Assembly: GCA_963930655.1 (NCBI GenBank)
Contig: OZ005618.1
Coordinates: 8,702,001-8,766,000 of the forward strand
Origin: Myrica gale
Lineage: Eukaryota; Streptophyta; Magnoliopsida; Fagales; Myricaceae
Reading direction: 5' to 3'
Length of the DNA stretch: 64,000 nucleotides
This document shows, piece by piece, positions 1-11,767 of the stretch. How positions within the stretch are numbered: the stretch's first letter is position 1; every line of letters starts with the position of its first letter. Under the pieces are notes generated by a model. The model searched no databases. It was not told the DNA's origin and saw only the letters and a program-made list of their open reading frames with translations. The translations under genes were made by a program, and so were the position numbers.

Positions 1-480
1 CGAAGAAGTACTGAGCTCACCAATCGGAGAGGGAGCCACCCATAAGGCGCGTGATCGTCAAGACCGCCAGAAAACAGGTCGGGCGTGAAGCACAGTGTCG
101 GGTGCGTGAGGTACACGCGCCGCGCTTGAGGCGCGTGAGACGTCACGCGCAGACCAAATTGAACTGGACAGAGACGGTTGAACTCGCCGGGAGGAGAGGG
201 CGGCGTCTAGCTAGACAGTGTCCACTGGTGAGAGACGAAAACACCGAGATCTAATCGCCAAGATTCCAAACAAAAAAAGAGAAGAAAAGAGCAAGGAGGA
301 GAAAGAGAGGAGGGGGACGGGGACGGGGGACCGGTGGGAGGAGCCCTCCCGTAGCTAGCAACAAATGAGAAAACGAGCTCTAAAGGAGAGATGAGGAAAG
401 TTCTAGAGAGAAGACAGAGCCCCTCTCTCTCTAGAACATACGGGGTACTTTCGTGGGGAATGTGGGTTGGTCCGTCTGCT
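1..480. repeat. GC-rich dispersed repeat, left-edge copy
   Basis: The stretch is GC-rich and purine-biased, unlike the AT-rich DNA that follows. Its first 110 bases resemble 56741-56850: both carry a CTGAGCTCRCC-like word, then a GCGCGTG word, then a CGYCAGNAAMCRGG-like block. This suggests a dispersed element that continues left of the window. No protein domain was recognised in any frame. From 540 to 1470 the sequence is AT-rich and I see nothing in it. Confidence 0.45.
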
Positions 481-1470
481 TTTCTCAATTAGACTCAAAG
501 GAGTCTAGGCCAAGTCTCTTTTGGCGGACAAAGGTGGGATGGAAAGTGTAGACCAAAATTGCCAGTGTTTTTTTTTTCTTTTATTTTTCCTGAGTAAAAA
601 TCGCTTATAAAACCATCCTTTCTAACGGAGCTGGTAATTTGCTTATGAATAGGTACACCAGTAACCGTTATCTTTTATAACAACGTTTTTCTTTACACTG
701 TTGTTGGACAAGATAGGATCTCCAAAGCTTATCTACAGCATTTGAATTGAAACCTTCGCTTAGAGAAAAAAAAAGATTTGAAATATATTGTCGTACAAAT
801 ACTTTTAACTCACAATATAATTTATAAGAGGAGAAAATACACATAATTAACTAGATCCGATAAGAATTGCTTTGGTTTTAAGTTTGTAAATTTAAAACTC
901 AAATTTATATTTATTCTGCTTTAATTTTAATTTTATTTTTAAGTTCAAAGTTCTTTTTACGACTCAAATTTTAAAACTTCAAAACTTCAAGAACTCATAC
1001 AAAAATTCCAAATTGACGCCATCCTAAATTTCCTTAACTTCTTAATTTACCATAAATTGTTAACAGAAAAACTGATGTTCGATATAATATATATCCTAAT
1101 AATTCAATGCAATTATTAATTTAAAAAATTTCAAAGTAAACAATTAAAGAATTAAAGAATCAGAATTAATTTCCCAAGTCGTGAAACTCAGAGATTAATT
1201 TAAAATTAAAATGAAAGAAATTAAGCACAACATTATTGTTACTACTTATATTCCCTTATTAATATTTCGCATGGAAATAATTTTATTCAATATGGTTGCC
1301 ATAAAATAAGATACATGAACGAGACATTAAACCTTATGACGACTAGCTCGTGACAAATGGGTGTTCTCATGAAACATAATTTGTCTACGATAATCGAAAA
1401 TCTTAAGCCACAAGTATTAGAGATCATCCAAACATGTTGTAATTACAGCACATTCTTTTTATCCATTTAG

Positions 1471-2163
1471 TCATGTTTCCGTGGGTTCACGTACGTAGCT
1501 TCCCATCCTCACCACGATCCCGTCAATATCACGTACATAACCAACTTTCTGACCCCATTCTTTCAGCTCCGGCTCGCTCACCGGCACCGCTCCCTGCTCC
1601 ACCGCCCTCTGATCCAACCCCAAAAACGACAGTCGTCAAATAGTTTCGTAGTTTGTGTCATGAACTAATCTGATTTCTGGTGTGTATATATATATATATC
1701 TTCCATGAACGAATTAAAGCGCTACAACTCATGAGTTTCAGGCAAATTACGTACTATTTATACGCTATATATCTACCTTGTACGCAGCATCCACATCTGG
1801 GTACACAAAGCACACCTCAAGTTGCTGCCTGTCGCGGCTGGACGTGGAAATGTGGACCTCACCGGTTAGGTCGTCAGTCTCGTGCTGCTGCAGCGGAGTA
1901 AAAGCTATGGTGGTCTGCCCGCTTTCCAGCTCTCCCCATCTACAACAAATTAAAGTTGATTTCAATCAGCAATGGAACCCATTAAACATTTTGGCTCATT
2001 GAGTCATTAGTCATATATATATACATATCTACCTGTGTGGAATAGCTTCGTCTAAGCGACGAACTTTGTAGCCGAATGCCTTGGCGTAGAAATCCACAGA
2101 TTTGGCCACATCCTGAACGTACGCAACCGTGTAGGCAAATGCTGGGCTACTGTTAGACGCCAT
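1471..2163 (-). CDS. VOC-superfamily (glyoxalase/bleomycin-resistance-like) protein, 3 exons
   Basis: Exons on the minus strand are 2033-2163 (ATG at 2163), 1777-1939 and 1471-1608 (TGA at 1471-1473). All junctions are GT-AG and the phases join into 143 codons. The N-terminus MASNSSPAFAYTVAYVQDVA and the pattern 'KSVDFYAKAFGYKVRRLDE' followed by 'GQTTIAFTP' are the first beta-alpha-beta module of a VOC fold. The C-terminus carries 'VGYVRDIDGIVVRMGSYV', usual for the plant family typified by Arabidopsis At5g48480. Family members are small cytosolic proteins; the substrate is not established and cannot be read from sequence. The length fits the family. Most of the gene, without exon 3, was tandemly duplicated upstream (see 2605-4235). 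Confidence 0.85.
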
Positions 2164-2604
2164 TGTCGTTCGAAACTGGCTGTAAGTAAATTACTGATTA
2201 TGGTTGAAGCTGATCATGTCTGAGCGTTTTATTCTAATTGCATGCGTTTCTGTTCGGCTTCTGCACGTGGCGAGCGATTGTAGAAGGAGGGTACAGGTGG
2301 ATGACATGCATGTTGCGAGCGGATGCATTGCTGTCCATCTGGCTTCATGAGTGATTGACACCTTGCTCCAAATGGAGTTCCGATATATCTCGGTCAAGTC
2401 CAAAATGGAATCTTCAACCTCTTCTTAATGGGATATACCTTAATTATGGGATTAATTTCCATAATGTTGTTGGTTATCCTCCATAGAAATGAATAATATA
2501 GTAAATTTCTGGTGTATATATATTTATCTTCCATGAACGAATTAAAGCGCTACAACTCATGAGTTTCAGGCAAATTACGTACTATTTATACGCTATATAT
2601 CTAC

Positions 2605-4235
2605 CTTGTACGCAGCATCCACATCTGGGTACACAAAGCACACCTCAAGTTGCTGCCTGTCGCGGCTGGACGTGGAAATGTGGACCTCACCGGTTAGGTC
2701 GTCAGTCTCGTGCTGCTGCAGCGGAGTAAAAGCTATGGTGGTCTGCCCGCTTTCCAGCTCTCCCCATCTACAACAAATTAAAGTTGATTTCTGTTACCGC
2801 AATTTTAATTGGCATCACGTGACTCATTGTAAAAGGGTATCTTTGTAATTTGTAAAGTTTCTAGAAGTAGGAATAGATGTGCTGCACCGTGGGTTATGAT
2901 AAAGGCCTCATTAAGGGCAATTATGACATTTTCTATGCTTCTAGAAGACTTGTGAAAGGAGGCTTAAAGCTCGTCTGCATCTTACGGGTGGAAATCAGTT
3001 CGCATAACAGAGGGTTGTTTTTGTGTGTTTCGACGAGAGCTTTCCATCTTTCTTGTTTCCAAGATTCGGTGATATTGAAGATTCGTAGATTTCTTGTGCT
3101 GATCTGTAAAGCCTTCCACGTGATGATGAAGATCTGATTTCATGGAGATTTCAATGTGTTGATTGATTGGAATATCAAGGAGATAAAGATCACCGGTGTT
3201 TTTCCCCCAAATCCGATTTTGTGAAGATCAGAGATTCAGAAGTTCTGAATCATAAAGGCTGAAGGTTTCAGCCTTGGCCCAAGATTGCACAAGGTTTGTG
3301 CTTGAAGATCTGTTGCCGTTTCGAGATCGTGACTTCCAAATTCAACATAGAGGTTCTATGTTTGAAGTGTGATTCGGTTTGGTAAACTGAGTTTGGTTCA
3401 AGGGTTGGTTGATTAGGCTAGGTTAGTCTTGTATAGATCACCTTGTAACCTTTGGAAGTTAGTGGATTCGATCGGCCTAAGGGCCCGGAGAGTTTTTCTC
3501 CTTAAGGAAGTTCCTTAGGGAGTTTTCTCTTCGTAACCATTTCTTGTGTTACATCTTTATCATTGTTTTCTTGCTTTGATAAATTGCTAGTTTACTAACC
3601 AATTGTTTCTCTGTGTTGTGAGGATTTCACTGTGATATTTGGTATATATCCTCACTGATTCGGTTGGTAAGAATACATTGTGGTTTACTGATTCAAAGTT
3701 TAGATAAGCTACTGATTGTGTTTCGGTTGTACAAGATTAATCTTGGAAAAAAATTATTGATTCTGTCCAGTATAGTCTCTTCGGAGTCACTTGAGGTATA
3801 TTCGGATATCTTTGTTTTTCAGATTTGTATAGCTACTGTTTATCTAGTCTTTGTTCATATCTGATTTGTAATAAGATAGTAGATTCTTGATAAATATTAA
3901 TTGTGATTATCTTTCTGTGAATAGGTTGTGTTTTGAAAAATTTTTTTGTTGTTGGATAAAATTTTCTGTATACCTATTCACCCCCTCTCTAGGTATTTTC
4001 CGCACATTTGGGTCTAAATTAGGTTGTTCAATTTCAATCAGCAATGGAACCCATTAAACATTTTGGCTCATTGAGTCATTAGTCATATATATATACATAT
4101 CTAGCTGTGTGGAATAGCTTCGTCTAAGCGACGAACTTTGTAGCCGAATGCTTTGGCTTAGAAATCCACAGATTTGGCCACATCCTGAACGTACACAACT
4201 GTGTAGGCAAATGCTGGGCTACTGTTAGACGCCAT
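2605..4235 (-). pseudogene. Duplicated VOC gene copy, truncated and disabled
   Basis: Copy exon 1 is 4105-4235 and copy exon 2 is 2605-2767; both have the same lengths as in the intact gene. There is no exon 3. In exon 1 a tyrosine codon has become TAA (4158-4160), and the first base of the intron donor has changed from G to C on the minus strand (4104), destroying the GT. Exon 2 shows no difference that I noticed. A solo LTR (2792-4030) interrupts the copied intron 1. Three independent lesions make this a clear pseudogene, while its near identity elsewhere suggests a recent origin. Confidence 0.9.
2792..4030 (+). mobile_element. Solo LTR, Copia type
   Basis: The 1239-bp segment starts TGTTACC and ends TTGTTCA and is flanked by the 5-bp target duplication ATTTC (2787-2791 and 4031-4035). 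The sister duplication unit keeps the unoccupied site, so both ends are fixed by direct comparison. A TATTCACCCCCTCTCTAGG-like block near the 3' end matches the reverse complement of the block at the start of the LTR at 5689, placing this LTR on the plus strand. No internal region remains, so it is a recombination product. Confidence 0.9.
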
Positions 4236-5365
4236 TGTCGTTCGAAACTGGCTGTAAGTAAATTACTGATTATGGTTGAAGCTGATCATGTCTGAGCGTT
4301 TTATTCTAATTGCATGCGTTTCTGTTCGGCTTCTGCACGTGGCGAGCGATTGTAGAAGGAGGGTACAGGTGGATGACATGCATGTTGCGAGCGGATGCAT
4401 TGCTGTCCATCTGGCTTCATGAATGACTGACACCTTGCTCCAAATGGAGTTCCGATATATCTCGGTTAAGTCCAAAATGGAATCTTCAGCCTCTTCTTAA
4501 TGGGATATACCTTAATTATGGGATTAATTTCCATAATGTTGTTGGTTATCCTCCATAGAAATGAATAATATAGTAAATTTCGGCTAAGCGTTGTCCAAAC
4601 AAACATCGACTATCGCTATCTAAGAACAGAAAATTGATATCAGCTATCATTGCTTGCTCATGAACCTGACATTGATGACCAGACCAATATCGGAAAGACT
4701 ATTATTTGACGAACTACCTTTGGATAACAATTAATATTGGACCATGAAGAGAAGATTGAAAATCTTGATATCCAATCTGTCTTAATTTAACTCTAAGATA
4801 GAGAATTAGGATCTTTTGCAATACTTTACTCGAATTGCATGTTGCAATTTGAAGAGAGATAGGCACAACAACTTGATCCTACACTAATGTGGCCCATATA
4901 AAGTTTTGGGCAAACACAAGATGGAAAAGTTTGAAATTTTGTGTTTGAAAACAAAACCTTAAAGTGATTGGATCTTGAAATATTCATAGGCACACGACCC
5001 TTGTGAAACATATATAATTTTTTTTTCTCTTTTTTGAATTGTCAGTTCATAATTTTTGTTGAACATATCTCATGCTCTCTCCTCTATTTTTTTCTCTCTT
5101 TTTTACTAATTTTTTTTGTTCTCATTGCAAACACTAAGAAGTCGATTTGTTGTAAGTATAGTGTAGGTGAAAATTCACCAGTGAAATAGCTTACCAGCTC
5201 TTGACTCTAAGTCAATTTGGTGTAAGTACAACAGATGAAGGTGAAAATTCACAAGTGAGATAGCCTACTAGCTATTGACTCTCTCCAAAGAGGGTAATTT
5301 TCTAGTTTCAATCAATGTGTGACAAAATTGCAAACATTAAGAGATGCAGAAGACATGATTTAAAT

Positions 5366-5688
5366 GCTCTAATACCAAGAAGAAAATGATTAATATGGAG
5401 AGAGAAGAGAAGAGGTGAAATGGTAATGAGAGTTAAGTGGTCTAGAAGACCTACTAAAAGCCTTTTACAACTGTATATTGTATTATGAGTTCATGCAGAT
5501 TATAATATGAATGTCTCTATTTATAGAGAAAATGACATGATAGGAAATATATTCCAACATTAAACTTGAATCTCTAAGATCTTGGCAACATCTCACATTA
5601 AAACTTGAATCTCTAATATCGTGATAATATCATATTAAATCTTATAAATTGATTATGATATTATCTTTAATACGAAGTGTAAAACACT
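5366..5688 (-). mobile_element. Possible LTR fragment with adjacent primer-binding site
   Basis: GCTCTAATACCAAG at 5366-5379 is the reverse complement of a tRNA-Met-type primer-binding site (consensus TGGTATCAGAGC). About 300 bp of LTR-like DNA follow before the LTR at 5689. I could not find the partner LTR. The flanking 4581-5365 is AT-rich with a short repeated motif (GTGTAAGTA...GGTGAAAATTCAC at about 5150 and 5220) and no gene. Confidence 0.3.
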
Positions 5689-7005
5689 GTTTAGACCCTA
5701 AAATTACCTAGAGGGGGGGTGAATAGTAAGTTAAAAATTCAGCACAATCTATTTCACCCTTATGCCTTATACAAATCTTAGCACAAAGAATATATTGAAT
5801 ATGTCAAGATCTGGAAAATATCATATAGTCATATTAATGAAAAATATTCAATATATTTAGTCAATTTAAACACTTCTAAGATTACTAAGACAATATCACA
5901 AACACTTGGAGTGCAGAAAATCTTTAATGTAATATTTTAAACCAAGATGCACAACCAAGCTACCAAGATTCGAATTTATATTATGTTGATCAATTACCAA
6001 GCAAATATAAACGGAATTGAGACACAAACAATCACACAACACAAGAGATTGTTTACGAAGTGGAAAACCCTTTGAAAGAACTCATTCACAAGGGAAAAAC
6101 TACTCCGGGCTCACCGCCGGTTAACCAATCTACTAAATGAGAGATACACTTACAGTCGGTGACTTTGTTTACCACAAAACCTTTGCTACTTAAAAAATCG
6201 AAAGAAGCAATTCGAACGACACGCTCGAACCTGCACCAAGCAGTAGACTCCAAAACCTTTGGATCTCTCTCTCACTCCAATGAATCTTAACCAAGCAAAC
6301 TTGCCTCGGGATGATTGAAACTCCAATCGACAAACACCGGAACTCCGATGTTTACCCACTGCCACAGTGGGGTTTTCTTGGTGGTGATTAGTTTCTTCAA
6401 CAGCTCTTGATGGAGGACTACCAAAATCTTGACTCTTCAAGTCTTCAAGAACAACCTCCTCTCAAATCTCCATCAATCTCTCTCTAGAAGCCTTCGAAAT
6501 GTTTCAGAGCTCTTTCACTTCTAATTTCGTCGAAGTCTCTTGGTCCAACCACTCAAAATGCCTTTTTAAATGACTGGGCAAGTCCACACGAAAATCTGTT
6601 ATTATTTTTCCCGTGTTTGAGCTTGAGCCTCAAGCTAGCTCTAAATTTCAACGTGTTTTCTTCAAGCTCGTCTCAAGCTAGCCCAAACAGCACTTAACCA
6701 CTTTAACAACTTCCATATTTTTTTACAAACAAATTCTTTCATCCGTTAACCACTTTAACAACCTTCAGATTTCTTCAAAACTGAACTCTTTCTTCTGGAA
6801 ACCACTTTAACAACTTCCATAATTCTTCACAACTGAATTATTCCATCTGAAACACACTTTAACAACTTCTAGATTTCTTCACAATTGATTTCTTTCATCT
6901 GAAGCACATGTACTTGATCATCCACATCCAAAACACATCCAAGACACGTTTCTTTACAACATACATGTCACGAAATAAAACCAACATTGAACTTTGGAAC
7001 TAACA
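5689..7005 (-). mobile_element. Copia (Sirevirus-like) LTR
   Basis: The segment starts TGTTTAGACCC and ends ACTAACA. Read on the minus strand it begins TGTTAGTTCC directly after a polypurine tract (AAAGGGGGAGTT at 7006-7017), which fits a 3' LTR. Near its left edge is TAGAGGGGGGGTGAATAG, a conserved block also seen inverted at the end of the solo LTR at 2792. The length of about 1.3 kb fits Sirevirus LTRs. The open reading frame around 6186-6440 lies inside the LTR and is probably not a gene. Confidence 0.75.
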
Positions 7006-7650
7006 AACTCCCCCTTTGGCAATTCCGTGACAAAACCCAAAAACGAACCAATTCTTACTAAATTTTGTCAATCACCAGAACATAATTTAGTTTACAATTG
7101 TACATAACCTATTCTAAAACAATAGGACTCAATGAAACGTGTCTTAGGTCTTTTGGTACCTGCAATTACACTTGATACAAAATGATTATAAAGAACACAT
7201 ATCAACATAACCCAATAAGTGTAATATAGCAGTTATGTCAAAAAAATCCAATAAAGTCAGAACAGTTTTCCTTAGATTTTCATCTCAAACAACAACCAGA
7301 AATATGTAACGCAACATAAGCAAAAGAACAATATGATCTACATAAGCAATATCTATATCTTAAGTAGATTACCAACAAATAGTGTCATCATCTACATATC
7401 ACCAACAATATCAACAAGTAAATAAGAAGACAAATACTACACTGCACTACTATGTCTCACGTCTCCCCCTCACTACTATTCTCCCCTTTTTTGTCACAAT
7501 TGACCAAAGGGATCATGTGCACAATTCTACATCATTTGCAGTCAATAACATATTCAGCTCAATGAACCAACTCTCCCCCTAAATGGGTAACTCGTATCCT
7601 GAATTCAAGTCATCAACTCTCCCCCTTTTTGTCACGAATAGACAAAGGGT
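7006..7650 (-). mobile_element. 3' internal region of the Copia element, with multiple polypurine tracts
   Basis: On the minus strand this region repeats the motif 'TTTGTC-A...AAAGGGGGAGAGTT' at about 7470-7500, 7565-7580 and 7615-7650, followed by the tract at the LTR border. Repeated polypurine tracts upstream of the 3' LTR are a known Sirevirus habit. No integrase or reverse transcriptase remains. Confidence 0.6.
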
Positions 7651-7689
7651 GTTAATCTTGAATTAAAAACTAGATACATTTTAAAATAG

Positions 7690-8130
7690 GTTTTAGAAAA
7701 GGTGTTTCATGCAGTGATAAGAGAGGTCTTGGTTTTAAGAATTCTGATGCTCATACTTCTACTACATGTAAAACTATTTTTGTTCCAGCTACTGTTAAAG
7801 AAAAGGTCATAGATGTCAAAATAACTCCAAGTCATGAAAAACATAATTTTTTTTAGAGAAACCATTTCAGATTCAATCATTTTCTAGATCTGCACCTATA
7901 TGCTATTTTTGTGGTAAGATTGGACATGTTAGATCAAAATGCTATAGGTTGATTCATCAAAGTGAAAATTTTGTTGATATAGCACCTTAGCATGTTCATG
8001 TTAGCTTAATCAATCATGTTAGTAAACTTACTAAACAAGTTGTGCTTATTAACAGAAAATTAGAACATTTGACAAAAACTACATCAAAAAAGGTTTGGAT
8101 AAAAAAGGATACTAACAATTAAATACATTT
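7690..8130 (+). pseudogene. Copia gag remnant with CCHC zinc knuckle
   Basis: Plus-strand translation shows a degraded Sirevirus-type gag tail: a 'RGLGFKNSDAHTSTTCKTIF' segment, then the zinc knuckle C-Y-F-C-G-K-I-G-H-V-R-S-K-C (Cx2Cx4Hx4C) at about 7896-7945, then 'TKKVWIKKD'-like sequence. Stops and a frameshift interrupt it. Its strand is opposite to the LTR at 5689-7005, so two elements or an inversion are involved. Confidence 0.7.
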
Positions 8131-9165
8131 TGAATAGTTTGCATATGTACCAAATGTGGTTCTAATATCTTTGTGATTTTTACTCCCTAATATTTTTGTA
8201 AATCTTGTTTTAAGAAGGTGCATGAACATCTGGTTATCTTGCTGTAGAAAATCAATCTTGTGTTGGTCATAGTGATGCTAGATATATCTGTCGTAAATCT
8301 CTATATTGTATATTTGCTCTGTTTTAAAATGTTTGCTAGTGTTTGATGTTAATCTCTACATTGAGGTTGCTATAATTTGGTTTATAAAGCTGCTGTCATA
8401 ATGAGTTTGCTACTACTGTTTTCGCATGTGGTAACTGCTATTTGAACATGTATTAGCTGCTGTATATGTGAGTTTGTAGTTGCTATTTGTATAATGTGAT
8501 TGCTGTTGTAAAAGTGTTGTAGAGCTGTTGTCCAAGATTCCTCTTAGTTGCTGATATCTTGCTTTTATATATGCTGTCATATTAGCTTTAGTTGGTTTAT
8601 ACGTGCTCTATAAATTTGATGCATATCACTTTGCTTTGTCACATTATAGTTGTTGCATGTTCTTAGTTTTTGTGCACTTTATAATTGAAAAATCAGCATA
8701 GTTAGTATAGAAAATGTTGCTGAAATTGTTGCATTGTTTTTTACTATATTGTTGCAAGAATATATTTTTAGATCTTTAGCTTTTGAAGGTGCTCTATGGT
8801 TGGTTTTGAGCAAGTATTATATCATATATTGAAGTGTGATTGATTGGTTTTTACTTGAGCTATTTTCGGTGCATATTGAGCTCAAGAGACCTTTGATACT
8901 GACAGAAATAGTCATAGCGCTCGACAAGCGCTTAAGCGCTCTTGTAATAAAACCATACAAAGTCTTAGCGCTCGACCGATCCTATAATAATGTCATACAG
9001 AGTCCTAGCACTCGATCCGCGCTCGACAAGCGCTCGACCAAGATTTACACAGAATCTCTGCGCTCGACCAACGCGCGACCAGTGCTCGACCGCCTTTCTG
9101 AAAATTTGTCTGTTGTTTTCTTTGGCCTCCTTCTATGACAAAAAATGGGGAGTGATAAGTTGTGA
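8130..9165 (+). mobile_element. Decayed Copia internal region with a clustered GCGCTCGAC motif
   Basis: No protein domain remains in the AT-rich 8130-8880. From 8915 to 9095 the 9-mer GCGCTCGAC occurs five times exactly, with several near copies and in part back to back. At 9137-9155 'TGACAAAAAATGGGGAG' resembles the polypurine-tract zone that ends Sirevirus internal regions, on the plus strand. The short open frames here come from the repeat and are not genes. Confidence 0.4.
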
Positions 9166-9817
9166 TTTGAGTAGTATTTTGAAATGTTTTTGGAATCATA
9201 ACTTGTTGCTCTAACTCTCATCTTGTCATGTTTCAAGGTAAGTTTCTTTCTTAATCTTGATTTCTACGAAGTGCTTGATAATGTCAGTTTCTATGTTTTA
9301 TTTTCAAATCTTTGGTTGTTTTAATTCAAATAAGTTAGATTTGTGATGCTTATGGATATATACTCTAGATTATACTATTTGTGTATAGTTAATCTCATTG
9401 AAATTGAGTCTCTCATTTGAATATAGAATCAATTTGTAATCTAGGGTTGGAAACATGTTTTTTCAAAATTAGATTGATTTTGGATTCTATCTATGAAATA
9501 TTCATAGAGCTTTTATGTTTCTAGTATTCCTAAACATTTGTAGCACATTGATTTCACATAGTTTGATTTCATTGATTGCATTTATTGTTAATTGGAATAT
9601 GGGCACCAAGATAGATATAGCAAATATCTTCATTAACTTATTCTTTAAATAAAAAGTCCAACGTAGCTTTATAGTGTACATCAAAAGCAATCAAAAGTAA
9701 GTTTTTTTTTAAAGAATGAAAAGTCCACTTTGTTGGTCAAAAGCATTGAAACCTCATATCTTACTTTTTGGAAAGCCCTAGCAAAATGGTTACCCATTTT
9801 AACAATTGAATTAAAAA

Positions 9818-9862
9818 ATTGATACATGTCACGGAATAAAGCCAACATTGAACTTTAGGAAC
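9818..9862 (-). mobile_element. LTR end fragment
   Basis: ACATGTCACGGAATAAAGCC and the following bases match the right end of the LTR at 6963-7000 with few differences and the same orientation. It is probably the remnant of the other LTR of that element. The surrounding 9200-10050 is AT-rich and otherwise empty. Confidence 0.6.
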
Positions 9863-10056
9863 AATGTACGTGCTTTATCTCAACATTAATTTAATCAGTT
9901 AAGTTCTTCTAGCAAAGTGTATTTTTTTAATCAAAACAGCTCACTCTCATTAAAATTAAGAAGATTTGAAAATCTCTCATACATGATATGATAGACAAAT
10001 CAGACCCTCACCCTTCGTACAAGTCAAGGTTCAACGGGTAAATGATATAAAAACTT

Positions 10057-10793
10057 GGGTTAATGACTATTTTAGTCCCTAGATTTTATGCCCTTTATCG
10101 ATTTGGTCCTTGGATTTCAAATTTGATCACATAAGTCCTTATGTTATCATCATTTATCGATTTAGTCCTTCCGTCCAACTTCATCTCTCCCGTGCACAGT
10201 CAGCTAACAGTGGGCGAAGTCACCACCAATGATATCGCGACACGTGTACTTTTTTTTTTTTTTTTAACAACTCAGCTTCACGTTGGCATTTTCATATAAA
10301 AAAAAGGTCGTGCGAGGGGGGAGGGGGGGAGCCACTGGGCTCCCTCGCGGACACCGGAGAGCCCAGATCCTGGCCCCGAGAAGGGGTGGCCGGGAGCCAC
10401 CCTCCCCTGGCCAGCGGGGTGGTTCCCGACCCTCTCCGGCGTTTGCGAGGGAGCCCAGATCTGGGCTCCCCCCCTCACGCTAAGGGGCTCCCTCCGCGCT
10501 GGCCGGGGTGGCTCCCGGCCACCCATTATCAGGGGAGCTGAGGGGGAGCCACCCCGGCGATGGGGCTATGTGGAGCTGAGTTTTTTTTAAGAAAAAAAAT
10601 GTACACGTGTCGCGATATCATTGATGGTGACGTGACCCACCGTTAGTTGACTGTGCACGGAAGAGACGAAGTTGGACGGAATGACTAAATCGATATATGA
10701 TGATAACATAAAGACTTATGTGATCAAATTTGAAATCCAGGGACCAAATCAATAAGGGACATAAAACTCAGGGACTAAAATAGCCTTTAACCC
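10057..10793. mobile_element. Fold-back/Mutator-like element with long inverted ends and GC-rich core
   Basis: Terminal inverted repeats of about 220 bp start GGGTTAATGACTATTTTAGT and end TAGCCTTTAACCC. They match throughout, including CACATAAGTC, a GATATCGCGACACGTGTAC block and an AACTCAGCT block. The 250-bp centre (about 10308-10560) is extremely GC-rich and built from short GGGAGCCACCC-like units in both orientations. No clear target-site duplication was found. Plant elements of this build are usually non-autonomous Mutator-like. The open frames inside are products of the GC-rich core and not genes. Confidence 0.8.
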
Positions 10794-11479
10794 TAGACAC
10801 TTTATAAATCTAAGCTAAAAGAATCTGAAATTTAGTCTTGACCGTACAGGTTCGGATACGGTCATACCTACTGTCAGAATTGAGCCCGAAGAGAATGGAC
10901 TACTCCCCTCCGAAAACCGATCCCGATCATGTATTTAGATCCGTACGGTGGGGACGAAATTCCGCTCCAAGCTAAAAAGGTGGGAAGAGAGCCGAAAAGA
11001 GTTAAAAGTCCACGGAGACCAATAAATTGATAAAACAAATGAAAAAGAAAGATCAACGGCAAGAGAGTGACAGGAAAAGCGACGGAATGAGAGGAGCCGG
11101 CGAAGCTGATTAGTCTGTTTGTTGTTCTCGCTATTGAAGCGCGCAGTACGTACGCTATTTGCCTGATATAAAACAATAACTAAGGTGATAGCGCCCGTAC
11201 GTGATTATTCTCCTCGGTGACAGACGTCCGAAAACCCCGGTGATTCTTTGGTTTTTTGCAGCTGAAAATATTCTTAGTCCACGTCACCAGAACCGAATCG
11301 GGGGAGATCTGCTGCAGTTCGGTCGGATCCTGGTCCAACCGAATCTTTGCCCCGGAATCGCATCTAATGTTTAGTGGAAATATCTGCAGTCCCACGTTTT
11401 GACAGGTCAGGTAAGCTGTTGCTACATGTCACGTGCTGGGACCCTCCAGTTGCCTCCGTCACTTCGTTTTCCTTTACTT

Positions 11480-11767
11480 TTCCTTTTTTACCGACCTGAC
11501 TGCGACGGAATATTATTGACAAAAATGAACAGGGACGAAGAAGTCTCCCGAAACTCGAGAGCTTCTCCTTGACCCCCACAGGCCACAACAAACATTTTTA
11601 CCGAATCTTTGATTAATTCGTCGAAACAGCCACTTTCTTCCCTCTGGATCACAAACTTCCAAATGTACGGAACCCTAAGTTCCTCGTGATCTTCCTGAAA
11701 GCTCTCCCTCGAAGTTTGGATCCAGAGCATGATTCCGATTTGTCAGATTTTTACGTGAAGATTCCAG
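11480..11767 (+). other. Probable 5' UTR exon and promoter region of the SEC14-like gene
   Basis: A good donor (CCAG|GTCTG at 11767/11768) would pair with the acceptor TGCAG at 13151-13155, giving a 1.39-kb leader intron before the coding exon. The start of transcription is not visible. Between 10800 and 11480 I see only unassigned sequence that would include the promoter. Confidence 0.4.

Larger units (their letters stand above)
1673..4580. repeat. Tandem duplication of the VOC gene 5' part
   Basis: Unit 1 is about 1673-2505 and unit 2 about 2506-4580. Apart from the 1.24-kb LTR inserted in unit 2, the two are nearly identical over promoter, exon 1, intron 1, exon 2 and part of intron 2. 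Exon 3 (1471-1608) lies outside the unit and is single copy. Both breakpoints share the short word ATTTC, so joining by microhomology is plausible. Confidence 0.9.

Noticed and set aside
6186..6440. 84-codon minus frame at 6.2 kb
   Set aside because: Lies wholly inside the LTR at 5689-7005.
10278..10526. Open frames on both strands in the GC-rich core at 10.3-10.5 kb
   Set aside because: Compositional: low-complexity Pro/Gly/Arg repeats inside a fold-back element, with no start context or homology.
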